Under the pieces are notes generated by a model, which saw only the letters and a program-made list of their open reading frames with translations, was not told the origin of the DNA and did not search any database. A program made the translations under genes and the position numbers. From an uncultured Kangiella sp. (lineage in GTDB: Bacteria > Pseudomonadota > Gammaproteobacteria > Enterobacterales > DSM-103792), in assembly GCA_946480585.1 (NCBI GenBank), contig CAMLKQ010000095.1:1-7874 (forward strand): DNA of 7,874 nucleotides, written 5' to 3'. How positions within the stretch are numbered: position 1 is the stretch's first letter; each line of letters begins with the position of its first letter. Positions 1 to 6,797 of the stretch are shown one piece after another.

Positions 1-868
1 CAGCCCCAGCCGGTGCCGGCGCACCCGCCGCGCGCGCTTGTGCCGCGCGGGCATCAGCGATCACCTTGTCGAGCATGGCTGACGACTCGCTGTCGGCCGC
101 GCGATTGGCCTTCAGCGCGGTGAACACCGCAATAGCCTCATCAAAGCGACCGGTTTCCATGTTGCGGTAGGCGGTGAGCAGCCGCGCGCCTTCATGGTTC
201 GGATCGAGTTGCAACGCTTGCCGCAGCAGCCGATCCACTTCCGGCAGCGCCGCATCCTGCTCGGCCATCCGCAGCGTCTGGGCGTAGGCCACCAGATAAT
301 CCGGCTCGTTCGGGTTCAGCTTGCGGGCGTGATCAAACGCCTGCAGCGCTTCCCGCGGCCGCTCCATGCTGAGGTAGGAACGACCGAGCAAATACCAGCC
401 TTCCAGATCTTCCGGATCATCGTGCAAGCGGGTGCGCAGCATCAGCAGCATGTCGACCATGTTGCGCTGATCACCGACTTCCGTGGCATCCAAGGATTGC
501 CAGGCCTTCACTTGGGTGAAACTGCCGATCTGCCAGTACACCAGCGCCGCCAAGAGCGGCAGCGCAATCGACAAGCTGAGCACCAGTGGCAAGCGCGTTG
601 TCGGCACCGGGGCGCGGGCCTCGGCATGCTCCACGTCCGCCAACAGACGGCGCGCGTTTTCGGCATCACGCCGGGCTTTTTCTTCGGCATCGATGGCACC
701 GCTGGCCAGCAACTGTTCCAGCTCCGCCGCACGCTCGCGATAGAGCGTCTTGTTCAGTGCCAGGCGGTCGGTATCCGCCGTGTCCTGCAACCACAACGGT
801 CGCAACAGCACAAACAACACCAGCAACAGCAAAATGGCGATCACCGCCAGAAACATCATGACGCTCAT
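1..868 (-). CDS. ccmI: Cytochrome c maturation protein CcmI (apocytochrome chaperone), 3' end missing
   Basis: The first 289 codons are visible and the frame stays open to the left edge; family members usually run to about 400 residues, so the C-terminal part is outside. A first membrane helix (residues 4-22) is followed by LRPLW, a basic/acidic coiled-coil-like loop (about 37-85) and a second helix (about 93-113). The periplasmic part then holds TPR-like repeats at about 154-187, 188-223 and 225-255, with the typical LDPN and LNPN repeat ends. From about 270 it turns Ala/Arg/Pro-rich, like a linker. CcmI binds apocytochrome c C-termini through its TPR domain and presents them to CcmF/CcmH. 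The start ATG overlaps the ccmH stop (ATGA) and has AGGA nine bases upstream. It is separate from ccmH, as in Pseudomonas and unlike the fused E. coli CcmH. Confidence 0.93.
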   Translation of the reverse strand, partial: MSVMMFLAVIAILLLLVLFVLLRPLWLQDTADTDRLALNKTLYRERAAELEQLLASGAIDAEEKARRDAENARRLLADVEHAEARAPVPTTRLPLVLSLSIALPLLAALVYWQIGSFTQVKAWQSLDATEVGDQRNMVDMLLMLRTRLHDDPEDLEGWYLLGRSYLSMERPREALQAFDHARKLNPNEPDYLVAYAQTLRMAEQDAALPEVDRLLRQALQLDPNHEGARLLTAYRNMETGRFDEAIAVFTALKANRAADSESSAMLDKVIADARAAQARAAGAPAPAGA

Positions 869-1326
869 TCGCGCTTATCCTGTTCAAGCAATGCCCGCAA
901 GCGCGCCTGCTCCTGTTCCGACAGCGGCGCCGATGCCGCCTGCGGCCGACGCCGATACCACATGAACACCGCGGCCAACACCGCCAGCAGCGCCAATCCC
1001 GGGCCGAACCACAGCAGCACGGTGCTGGCTTTCAACGGCGGCCGGTACAACACAAAATCACCGTAGCGCTGCTGCAGGAAATCGGCGATCTGTTCGTCGC
1101 TGGCATTCGCCTTGATCTGGGTGTAGATGATCTGGCGCAGATCCTTGGCGAGTGGCGCATTCGAGTCGGCGAGATTCTGGTTCTGACATTTCGGGCAGCG
1201 AAATTCTTCCACCAAGGTGCGGAAGCGTTGTTCCTGCTCGAGAGAATCAAACGGATAGGCATCGATATCGGCGAGGCTACTGCCCGCCCACAGCCCGGCA
1301 ATGACCAACAAGAACACCCGCATCAT
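865..1326 (-). CDS. ccmH: Cytochrome c maturation protein CcmH (thiol oxidoreductase, short form)
   Basis: This 153-residue protein has a signal peptide (MMRVFLLVIAGLWAGSSLA, residues 1-19) and then the CcmH/CycL/Ccl2 domain with the redox motif RCPKCQNQNL, giving Cys44 and Cys47 in the CXXC. Conserved helical segments follow (DLRQIIYTQI, ADFLQQRYGDFVLYRPP), then one membrane helix at about 102-123 with a short basic cytoplasmic tail. It works in the periplasm, reducing or holding the apocytochrome heme-binding cysteines before CcmF attaches heme. The length fits the short CcmH of pseudomonads, whose TPR half is the separate downstream ccmI. Two consecutive ATG codons open the gene; the first overlaps the ccmG stop as ATGA and has a GGGG purine run seven bases upstream, so I chose it. 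The stop overlaps the ccmI start in the same way. Confidence 0.95.
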   Translation of the reverse strand: MMRVFLLVIAGLWAGSSLADIDAYPFDSLEQEQRFRTLVEEFRCPKCQNQNLADSNAPLAKDLRQIIYTQIKANASDEQIADFLQQRYGDFVLYRPPLKASTVLLWFGPGLALLAVLAAVFMWYRRRPQAASAPLSEQEQARLRALLEQDKRE

Positions 1327-1940
1327 GGTTGCACCCCGGCTTGCGCCAGCAGCGGCACGATCTCGTCCTGCCAGACGCGCTCATTCAGATCGCCGGCACG
1401 GCGATACAGAATGACCCCGTCCGCCGACACCAGAAAGGTTTCCGGCGCGCCATAAACGCCCAGATCGATCCCCAACATACCGTCGGCATCGATCAAGGTC
1501 GTTTCATACGGATTGCCCAGCTTCGCCAGATACTGCAGTGCCTTGTTGCGATCATCCTTGTAGTTCAGGCCAACGAGTCGGATGCGATTCTGTTTGGCGA
1601 GCTCCAGCAAATACGGATGCTCGACATAACAAGTCGGACACCAGGTAGCCCAGACGTTCAGCAAGTACGGTTTGCCACGCAGATCATTCTGGGTCAGCAC
1701 CCGGGTCTCTTCGCCCAGCACCGGCAACTGGAATGCCGGCATCGGTTTGCCGGTCAGCACCGACGGCAATTCGGTCGGATCTTTGCCCAGACCAACAAAG
1801 AACAGCACCAGCAAGGCGACGAAAATCAGCAGCGGCGCCAGAAAACGCAGCGGCAATCCGGACGATTTGGCGGGCACTGCCGATGCCATTGCTGACGATT
1901 CCGTTGCCGATACGGTTTCCGGGAGTTTGGAATCGGTCAT
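1323..1940 (-). CDS. ccmG: Cytochrome c maturation thioredoxin-like protein CcmG (DsbE)
   Basis: This 205-residue membrane-anchored thioredoxin-fold protein faces the periplasm. A Ser/Ala-rich cytoplasmic head (residues 1-30) precedes one membrane helix (about 33-51). The thioredoxin domain carries NVWATWCPTC with Cys101 and Cys104, and the cis-proline loop GVYGAPETF with Pro166. WCPTC and GAPETF are typical of CcmG/DsbE, which passes electrons from DsbD/CcdA to CcmH or the apocytochrome. It is about 20 residues longer than E. coli CcmG, all in the N-terminal head. A second in-frame Met at residue 18 would give a more usual length, but the first ATG overlaps the ccmF stop (ATGA) and has a GGAAGGGG Shine-Dalgarno seven bases upstream, so it is preferred. 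Confidence 0.95.
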   Translation of the reverse strand: MTDSKLPETVSATESSAMASAVPAKSSGLPLRFLAPLLIFVALLVLFFVGLGKDPTELPSVLTGKPMPAFQLPVLGEETRVLTQNDLRGKPYLLNVWATWCPTCYVEHPYLLELAKQNRIRLVGLNYKDDRNKALQYLAKLGNPYETTLIDADGMLGIDLGVYGAPETFLVSADGVILYRRAGDLNERVWQDEIVPLLAQAGVQP

Positions 1941-3910
1941 GCTTTCGCCCCTTCCACGGCGACTTTGGCCTCTTGTTGCTTGACCGCGACGCGATAACGC
2001 CGATCGGTCGCGGCCAACATGCCGCCGAACGACATCAGCACGCCACCGAGCCAGATCCAGCGGACAAACGGTTTGTAATACACACGGATGGCCCAGGCTT
2101 CGTTGTCGAGCGGCTCGCCCATTGCGACGTACAAATCGCGAGTCAAACCCGGATCGATAGCCGCTTCGGTCATGCTCTGCCGAGAGGCAGTGTAGGTGCG
2201 TTTTTCCGGCCGCAACCGGGCAATGACGTTGTCGCCTTCGCGCACTTCAAAAATCGCGCGGGTCGAGTGGAAATTCGGACCATCGATGTCACGCAGTCGC
2301 TGGAACCGGAACTGGTAAGGTCCGATATCAACCGAATCACCCGGTGCCAAGCGCAAATCGCGCTCGACGCTGTACAAACTGCTGAGCACCACACCGACGG
2401 TCACCACGGCGATGCCGGCATGTGCCAGCACCATGCCCCACCACGCCCGCGGCTGCTGACCGACACCCGCCAGTTTCGAACGCTTGTTGCGAAGGCGTTG
2501 CAACAGATCGCGCAGCAAGGAAAACACAATCCACAACGCCAACGACACGGCCAACAGCGCCGATGCGTGGAATCGGTCCGCCAGTTGCAGCAGACCCAGA
2601 GCGCCAGCAACGGCAGCCAGCAACCACGGCAGCAGCATTTTCAATTGCGCGCGCCCGTCATCGCTACGCCAGCGCAGTTGCGGGCCAAAGCCGAGTAAAA
2701 CCAGCAGCGGCAACATGAACAGCGTGAACATGAAATCGAAGTACGGCGGCCCGACCGAAATCTTGCCGAGATTCAGCGCATCGACAATCAACGGCTGCAA
2801 GGTGCCGAGCAGCACCATCAGCGTCGTAATGGCGAGCAGCACGTTGTTGCCGAGCAAAGCCATTTCCCGCGATACCAGGTTGTACTCGACCTGACTGCGA
2901 ATGTCGGCCGCCCGCAACGCGAACAACAGCAGCGAGCCGCCAATCACGACCGCGAGGAATGCCAAAATGAACATGCCGCGTTCCGGATCGGAGGCGAACG
3001 CATGCACCGAGGTCAACACGCCGGAGCGCACCAGGAAGGTACCGAGCAAGCTCAAGCTGAAGGCGCAGATCGCGAGCAACACGGTCCAAGCTTTGAAACC
3101 GTCACGCTTTTCGGTAACCGCCAGCGAATGCATCAATGCAGTGCCAGCCAGCCACGGCATGAACGAGGCGTTCTCGACCGGATCCCAGAACCACCAGCCA
3201 CCCCAGCCAAGCTCGTAATAGGCCCACCACGAACCGAGCGTGATGCCGGCGGTGAGATAGATCCACGCCCACGTGGTCCACGGCCGCGACCAGCGCGCCC
3301 AGGCGCTGTCGAGTTTGCCGCCCAGCAAAGCCGCGATGGCAAACGCAAACGCCACCGAGAAACCGACATAACCCATGTACAACATCGGCGGATGGACGAT
3401 CAAACCAAAATCCTGCAACAGCGGATTCAGATCGCGGCCTTCAACCGGGAACATCGGCAAGGTCCGTTCAAACGGATTCGAGGTAAACAGCATGAAACTG
3501 AGAAAACCGATAGCGATGATGCCCATCACCGACAGCACACGTGCACCGAGCACCAGCGGCAACTGCGCGCTCTTGCGCGCGACCGCATAGGTCCAGCCGG
3601 CCAGCACCAGCGCCCAGAGCAGCAGCGAACCTTCATGCGCGCCCCAGACCGCCGACAACCGGTAGTACAGCGGCAGCCGCGAATTGGAGTTGTTCGCCAC
3701 GTACTGCACAGTGAAATCGTTGCTGGCAAAGGCATATGACAAGCAGGCAAAACTCAACAGCAGCAAACCAAACTGCAGATAGGCCGCCGGCTTGCCGACC
3801 CGCATCCAGCCGACATCGCCGCGGTAACTGCCGATCAGCGGTACCAGCGCCTGCACGACGGCAATCAGCAGCGCCAGAATCAGCGCAAAGTGACCCAACT
3901 CCGGAATCAT
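1937..3910 (-). CDS. ccmF: Heme lyase subunit CcmF
   Basis: This 657-residue polytopic inner-membrane protein of the CcmF/CcsA heme-handling superfamily is close to the usual family length (about 650). The tryptophan-rich WWD domain at 236-253 reads WGGWWFWDPVENASFMPW. The four conserved heme-ligand histidines are present: His173 (IVHPPMLYMG), His261, His303 (TSVHAFASDP) and a late one at 497 (MVLAHAGIAV). The first three fall at the same numbers as in E. coli CcmF. A large periplasmic domain (about 510-615) precedes a final membrane helix. CcmF takes heme from holo-CcmE and, with CcmH and CcmI, forms the thioether bonds to apocytochrome c. The start ATG overlaps the ccmE stop (ATGA) and is preceded by AAGGA at six bases. 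The stop overlaps ccmG. Confidence 0.97.
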   Translation of the reverse strand: MIPELGHFALILALLIAVVQALVPLIGSYRGDVGWMRVGKPAAYLQFGLLLLSFACLSYAFASNDFTVQYVANNSNSRLPLYYRLSAVWGAHEGSLLLWALVLAGWTYAVARKSAQLPLVLGARVLSVMGIIAIGFLSFMLFTSNPFERTLPMFPVEGRDLNPLLQDFGLIVHPPMLYMGYVGFSVAFAFAIAALLGGKLDSAWARWSRPWTTWAWIYLTAGITLGSWWAYYELGWGGWWFWDPVENASFMPWLAGTALMHSLAVTEKRDGFKAWTVLLAICAFSLSLLGTFLVRSGVLTSVHAFASDPERGMFILAFLAVVIGGSLLLFALRAADIRSQVEYNLVSREMALLGNNVLLAITTLMVLLGTLQPLIVDALNLGKISVGPPYFDFMFTLFMLPLLVLLGFGPQLRWRSDDGRAQLKMLLPWLLAAVAGALGLLQLADRFHASALLAVSLALWIVFSLLRDLLQRLRNKRSKLAGVGQQPRAWWGMVLAHAGIAVVTVGVVLSSLYSVERDLRLAPGDSVDIGPYQFRFQRLRDIDGPNFHSTRAIFEVREGDNVIARLRPEKRTYTASRQSMTEAAIDPGLTRDLYVAMGEPLDNEAWAIRVYYKPFVRWIWLGGVLMSFGGMLAATDRRYRVAVKQQEAKVAVEGAKA

Positions 3911-4467
3911 GGTGTGTATCCTTGCGCCGGTGCCGACTCCGTAGTCGGTACGTTGCTGTCCGAGGTTGCCGCTGCACCCGCCGCTTCCGCGGCACGCTGC
4001 TGCTGCAGTTTGGCCTTGGCGCGATCTTCCGCTTCCTTGATGGCGGCCGCGACTTCCGGCGACATGTAATTCTCATCGTGCTTGGCGAGAATCTGGCTCG
4101 CTTGCACGGTGTTGTCCGAGGTCAGTTTGCCTATGCCGATGATGCCCTGCCCTTCGCGGAACAGATCCGGCAGGATGCCCTCATAAAACACGGTCACTTC
4201 ACTTTCGGTATCCGACAGCTTGAACTCGACCTTCAATGAACTCGGGTCGCGTTTGACACTGCCTTTGACGACCAAGCCACCAATGTTGATGGTTTTGTCC
4301 AGCCCCGCCTGCTGCAGCGCTTCGCCACTGACGATCTGGGTCGGGGTATAGAAAAAGTTGATGTTTTGTCGCATGGCATAGAGCACCAGCGCCAAACCGA
4401 TGGCGACCGCCAACACACTGCCCAGCACCAGAAACAAACGACGCTTACGTTCCGGTTTCATCGACAT
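3907..4467 (-). CDS. ccmE: Periplasmic heme chaperone CcmE
   Basis: This 186-residue protein has a basic N-terminus (KPERKRR), one membrane anchor (about 11-31) and a periplasmic OB-fold domain with the family signatures FYTP, GGLVVKGSV, RDP, VTVFYEGILPDLFREGQG and LAKHDENY. His130 and Tyr134 are the residues that bind heme covalently in E. coli CcmE, at identical numbers here. After the core is a charged Ala/Gln-rich tail (about 140-186), longer than in E. coli and probably disordered. CcmE receives heme from CcmC/CcmD and carries it to CcmF. The start is chosen as the ATG at 4467 because GGAG lies six bases upstream; a GTG directly before it and an ATG two codons later are in frame. The stop overlaps the ccmF start (ATGA). 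Confidence 0.96.
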   Translation of the reverse strand: MSMKPERKRRLFLVLGSVLAVAIGLALVLYAMRQNINFFYTPTQIVSGEALQQAGLDKTINIGGLVVKGSVKRDPSSLKVEFKLSDTESEVTVFYEGILPDLFREGQGIIGIGKLTSDNTVQASQILAKHDENYMSPEVAAAIKEAEDRAKAKLQQQRAAEAAGAAATSDSNVPTTESAPAQGYTP

Positions 4468-4470
4468 CAC

Positions 4471-4698
4471 TCACTCCAGATTGGCTTTCGGTTGACGGGC
4501 GGCCGCATCCGCTTGCGCATCCAGCTGCTCGCGGCGATAAAACGCCTGCAACCGACTGCGCAGCTGGCGACGGCGCCAACCGGGTTCCAGCAGCAAGAAC
4601 AAAAACACCAACAGGCCGACGCCATAGGCCAGCCAGACATAGAAACCATGCGTTCCCATCGCCAGGAACTCGGCAAAGCTGTTGAACTCGCTGCTCAT
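4471..4698 (-). CDS. ccmD: Heme exporter subunit CcmD (small membrane protein)
   Basis: This 75-residue protein carries the CcmD hallmark FLAMGTHGFYVWLAYG (residues 11-26) running into a single membrane helix (about 19-38). A basic and then charged cytoplasmic tail follows (WRRRQLRSRLQAFYRREQ). CcmD associates with CcmC, CcmE and the CcmAB ATPase and is needed to release holo-CcmE. The frame is open further upstream, to 4740, but that extension lies inside ccmC. The ATG at 4698 overlaps the ccmC stop (ATGA) and has GGGAG eight bases upstream, so it is the likely start. The stop comes only three bases before the chosen ccmE ATG. Confidence 0.92.
   Translation of the reverse strand: MSSEFNSFAEFLAMGTHGFYVWLAYGVGLLVFLFLLLEPGWRRRQLRSRLQAFYRREQLDAQADAAARQPKANLE
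4474..4477 (-). promoter_or_regulatory. Ribosome binding site deciding the ccmE start
   Basis: GGAG is read on the minus strand in the last codons of ccmD. Spacing is six bases to the ATG at 4467, three to the GTG at 4470 and twelve to the ATG at 4461. This favours the middle start, which also places the heme histidine at residue 130. Confidence 0.6.
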
Positions 4699-5432
4699 TT
4701 GACCAACTCCCGCACCCAGCTTGCCTGCCGCTCGCGCCACAACACTTCATTGCGGGCACGCCGGAACAGCAGACCGAAAAACAGCAAGAAATGGGCGACG
4801 ATCATGACCAGCAGGGCGATCAGCATTTCGCTGTCGATGGTCGGCTTGCTGAGCCGCGAAATGGTCGCACCTTGGTGCAGCGTGTACCACCAGTCGACCG
4901 AGAAATGGATGATCGGCACGTTGATGACGCCAACCATGGCCAGCACGCCGGCAGCGCGGTCACCGGTCTGGACGTCATCAAAGGCGTGGCGCAAGGCCAT
5001 GAAACCGAAATACAGAAACAGCAGGATCAATTCCGACGTAATGCGGGCATCCCACACCCACCAAGTGTTCCAGGTCGGTTTGCCCCAGACGGAGCCGGTA
5101 AAGAGCGCGAGAAATGTGAAGGCGGCACCGATCGGTGCCGCCGCCGCCGCCAGTGCCGGCGCGAACTTCATTTTCCAGATGTAGCCCACGGCCGATGCCG
5201 ACGCCATCAGCACGTAAATGAACATCGACAAGAAGGCCGCTGGCACATGCAGGTACATGATCCGTACCGAGTGACCCTGCTGGTAATCCGCTGGCGAGAT
5301 ATAAAGTCCCTGCACCAGGCCATAGGCAAACAGCAACGCTGACAAGCCGAACAGCCATGGCATCCAGCGACCGCTGATGTCATAAAACCACTTGGGTGAG
5401 CCCCATTTGTGAAACCAGGTCCAAGTCCCCAT
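4695..5432 (-). CDS. ccmC: Heme transporter / CcmE heme-loading protein CcmC
   Basis: This 245-residue protein with six predicted membrane helices belongs to the CcmC/CcsA heme-handling family. The tryptophan motif KPTWNTWWVWDAR lies at 118-130. The two axial heme histidines are His62 (IMYLHVPAA) and His186 (WYTLHQG), matching His60 and His184 of E. coli CcmC with a two-residue shift. Other family blocks are SPADYQQG, APIGAAFTF, TSELILLFLY, HAFDD and NVPIIHFSVDWW. CcmC delivers heme to CcmE at the periplasmic face. The open frame reaches 5477, but the ATG at 5432 gives MGTWTWFHKW, aligns with family N-termini and has a purine-rich AAGAGAG just upstream; the upstream ATG has no ribosome site. 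It lies 67 bases after ccmB, the only real gap in the operon. Its stop overlaps ccmD. Confidence 0.96.
   Translation of the reverse strand: MGTWTWFHKWGSPKWFYDISGRWMPWLFGLSALLFAYGLVQGLYISPADYQQGHSVRIMYLHVPAAFLSMFIYVLMASASAVGYIWKMKFAPALAAAAAPIGAAFTFLALFTGSVWGKPTWNTWWVWDARITSELILLFLYFGFMALRHAFDDVQTGDRAAGVLAMVGVINVPIIHFSVDWWYTLHQGATISRLSKPTIDSEMLIALLVMIVAHFLLFFGLLFRRARNEVLWRERQASWVRELVK
4707..4711 (-). promoter_or_regulatory. Ribosome binding site for ccmD inside ccmC
   Basis: GGGAG is read on the minus strand, eight bases before the ATG at 4698. It supports this internal start over the longer open frame that begins at 4740. Confidence 0.6.
5121..5142. repeat. Perfect 22-bp palindrome inside ccmC
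   Basis: Left arm GGCGGCACCGA and right arm TCGGTGCCGCC are exact reverse complements with no spacer. On the minus strand it covers ccmC codons 97-104 (A-A-A-P-I-G-A-A), part of a conserved CcmC block. It overlaps a (GCC)5 run at 5137-5151. Whether it is functional or a by-product of codon choice cannot be told from one sequence. Confidence 0.9.
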
Positions 5433-5453
5433 ACCGCTCTCTTGTTGCGTCAA

Positions 5454-5473
5454 CCGCGGCACCGTGCACGCGG
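5454..5473 (-). other. Stem-loop in the ccmB-ccmC gap
   Basis: Read on the minus strand, the 5-bp stem CCGCG/CGCGG continues past one bulged T into GCA/TGC, closing a three-base loop CGG. It sits 21 bases before the ccmC ATG. No T-run follows, so it is not a typical intrinsic terminator. It could shape translation or mRNA processing at this junction, but that is inference. Confidence 0.45.
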
Positions 5474-5474
5474 C

Positions 5475-5486
5475 CATTGATCAATG
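5475..5486. repeat. 12-bp perfect palindrome CATTGATCAATG in the ccmB-ccmC gap
   Basis: This self-complementary AT-rich site lies just upstream of the hairpin and contains overlapping TTGAT and ATCAA. Those are FNR-type half-sites, but without the four-base spacer an FNR/Anr box needs. It also covers the non-preferred ATG at 5477. I assign no function. Confidence 0.5.
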
Positions 5487-5499
5487 AATAGGTAATCGT

Positions 5500-6162
5500 T
5501 CAGCTGCTGATCGACACTTTCAACGCCGCACCCGCAGCGGCCGGCGCCAGTGCCAAGGTAAACATCAGCAAGGCGCCCATGAATGCCAGCTGGCCGTTAT
5601 ACGGCAAACCCTGACTGGCGGACGTCACCGCACTGGCCCCGAAAATCAGCACCGGAATCAGCAGTGGCAGCACCAACAGGGCCAGCAAAATGGCGCCGCG
5701 GCGCAACCCCACCGTCAGGCTCATGCCGACGCTGCCAATCAAACAGAAAACCGGCGTGCCGAGCAGCAAACTCGCCATCAGCGCCGGCCAGGCCTCGACC
5801 GGCAACGCCAAGGTCAACGCCAGCAGCGGCGACAACAACAACAACGGCAAGCCGCACAACAACCACTGCGCCAGCGCCTTGCTGAGTGCAATCAGCGCCG
5901 GCGACTGACTGACCAGCATCAGCTGCTCCAGACTGCCGTCTTCAAAATCACCGCGATAAAACAATTCCAGCGTCAGCATGTTGGCAAACAGCGCCGCCAC
6001 CCAGAGCACACCGGGCGCGATCTTGGCGAGATCGGCCGGCTCCGGCGACACCGCAAACGGAAACAGCGACACCACCAACAGGAAAAACACCAACGGGTTG
6101 GCGAGTTCCGCCGGGCGCCGCCATGCCAGTTTCAGCTCGCGCTGCAACAGAACGTTCAGCAT
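5500..6162 (-). CDS. ccmB: Heme exporter ABC permease CcmB
   Basis: This 220-residue protein, the same length as E. coli CcmB, has about six membrane helices. Family signatures are the N-terminal LLQRELKLAWRRPAELANPLVFF, the cytoplasmic stretch ELFYRGDFEDGSLEQLMLS-like block (residues about 66-84), SKALAQWL, LLLGTPVFCLIGSVG and LLVLPLLIPVLIFG. CcmB is the membrane subunit of the CcmAB ABC transporter, whose ATP hydrolysis releases holo-CcmE from the CcmC/CcmD complex. The start at 6162 lies inside the end of ccmA (7-base overlap) and is preceded by GGGAG at seven bases. The stop is followed by the 67-base gap before ccmC. Confidence 0.95.
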   Translation of the reverse strand: MLNVLLQRELKLAWRRPAELANPLVFFLLVVSLFPFAVSPEPADLAKIAPGVLWVAALFANMLTLELFYRGDFEDGSLEQLMLVSQSPALIALSKALAQWLLCGLPLLLLSPLLALTLALPVEAWPALMASLLLGTPVFCLIGSVGMSLTVGLRRGAILLALLVLPLLIPVLIFGASAVTSASQGLPYNGQLAFMGALLMFTLALAPAAAGAALKVSISS

Positions 6163-6797
6163 GCGCGCACTCCCAACACCAGTTCGCGCAAAGGTGGCGT
6201 CGTGGCAACCGGTTGATGGCTGGTCAGCAACACGCTGCCACCGCTGCCAACAAACGTCTCAATGCGACGGCAGAGCCACGCGGCGGCTTTGACGTCGAGC
6301 GCGGCAAACGGTTCATCGAGCAGCCACAGGCCGGCCGGCTCGAGCAGCAAGCGCGCGAGACCAACCCGGCGTTTCTGTCCGGCCGACAGGCTGCCAACCC
6401 GGGCATCGAAATAACGGGCAATACCGACCGCCTGCAACGCTTCATCGAGCGGACAAAGCGCCGCTTGCCCGCTGAGGCGAAGCAGAAACAGCAAGTTTTC
6501 TTCGACGGTCAGCTCCGGCTTCAAACCGAGCGCGTGACCGAGATAAATGCTGCGGCAGCCGGGTGCAAGTGTGTAACTTCCCGCCGCGGCTGGCGCCAGC
6601 CCGGCGAGCACCCGCAGCAGACTGGTTTTGCCGGCGCCATTGGCGCCGAGTAAATGCACGCCTTCGCCGGCGTGCAAGGAGAAAGAGAAATCCGAAATGA
6701 GTTCGCGATCGCCACGCTGCACCGACAGCGCATCGACCTGCAGGCGAACGCTGGCAACCGGCGTAACAGGCTGGGAAAGCACCGCGGAATCGGTCAT
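6156..6797 (-). CDS. ccmA: Heme exporter ATP-binding protein CcmA
   Basis: This 213-residue ABC ATPase is close to the 207 residues of E. coli CcmA. Walker A is GANGAGKT (51-58), the CcmA-type segment YLGHALGLKPELTVEENL replaces a canonical Q-loop, the signature is LSAGQKRRVGLARLLL (137-152), Walker B is LWLLDEPFAALD (157-168) and the switch histidine is His194 in TSHQP. It powers release of holo-CcmE together with CcmB, CcmC and CcmD. The frame opens upstream to 6905, but the ATG at 6797 overlaps the mog stop as ATGA and matches family length. Unlike the other ccm starts, I see no Shine-Dalgarno sequence before it, so translation probably depends on ribosomes finishing mog. Its 3' end overlaps ccmB by 7 bases. 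Confidence 0.95.
   Translation of the reverse strand: MTDSAVLSQPVTPVASVRLQVDALSVQRGDRELISDFSFSLHAGEGVHLLGANGAGKTSLLRVLAGLAPAAAGSYTLAPGCRSIYLGHALGLKPELTVEENLLFLLRLSGQAALCPLDEALQAVGIARYFDARVGSLSAGQKRRVGLARLLLEPAGLWLLDEPFAALDVKAAAWLCRRIETFVGSGGSVLLTSHQPVATTPPLRELVLGVRAC

Noticed and set aside
194..1066. Long open frame on the plus strand opposite ccmI and ccmH
   Set aside because: The opposite strand encodes unmistakable CcmI and CcmH. This frame is Gln/Arg/His-rich without domain features, so it is a shadow.
1733..2698. Long open frame on the plus strand opposite ccmG and ccmF
   Set aside because: It is fully antisense to two clear ccm genes. Its translation is rich in Arg, Gln, Pro and His, as expected from the complement of GC-rich coding DNA, and has no recognisable domain.
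3002..3739. Plus-strand open frame opposite ccmF
   Set aside because: It is antisense to the conserved WWD region and histidines of CcmF, with shadow-like composition and no ribosome site of note.
5454..5473. Intrinsic terminator between ccmB and ccmC
   Set aside because: The stem-loop is GC-rich but followed by TTGACGCAAC rather than a T-run, and ccmC clearly belongs to the same pathway, so a terminator call is not justified.
5432..5477. Longer CcmC start at 5477
   Set aside because: The extra 15 residues are not CcmC-like, there is no ribosome site before that ATG, and it would read through the hairpin region. The ATG at 5432 aligns with known CcmC N-termini.
6632..6648. Inverted repeat with 7-base arms CGGCGCC and GGCGCCG around ATT, inside ccmA
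   Set aside because: It is explained by the Walker A codons: Gly-Ala-Asn-Gly-Ala-Gly with GGC GCC used twice produces this symmetry.
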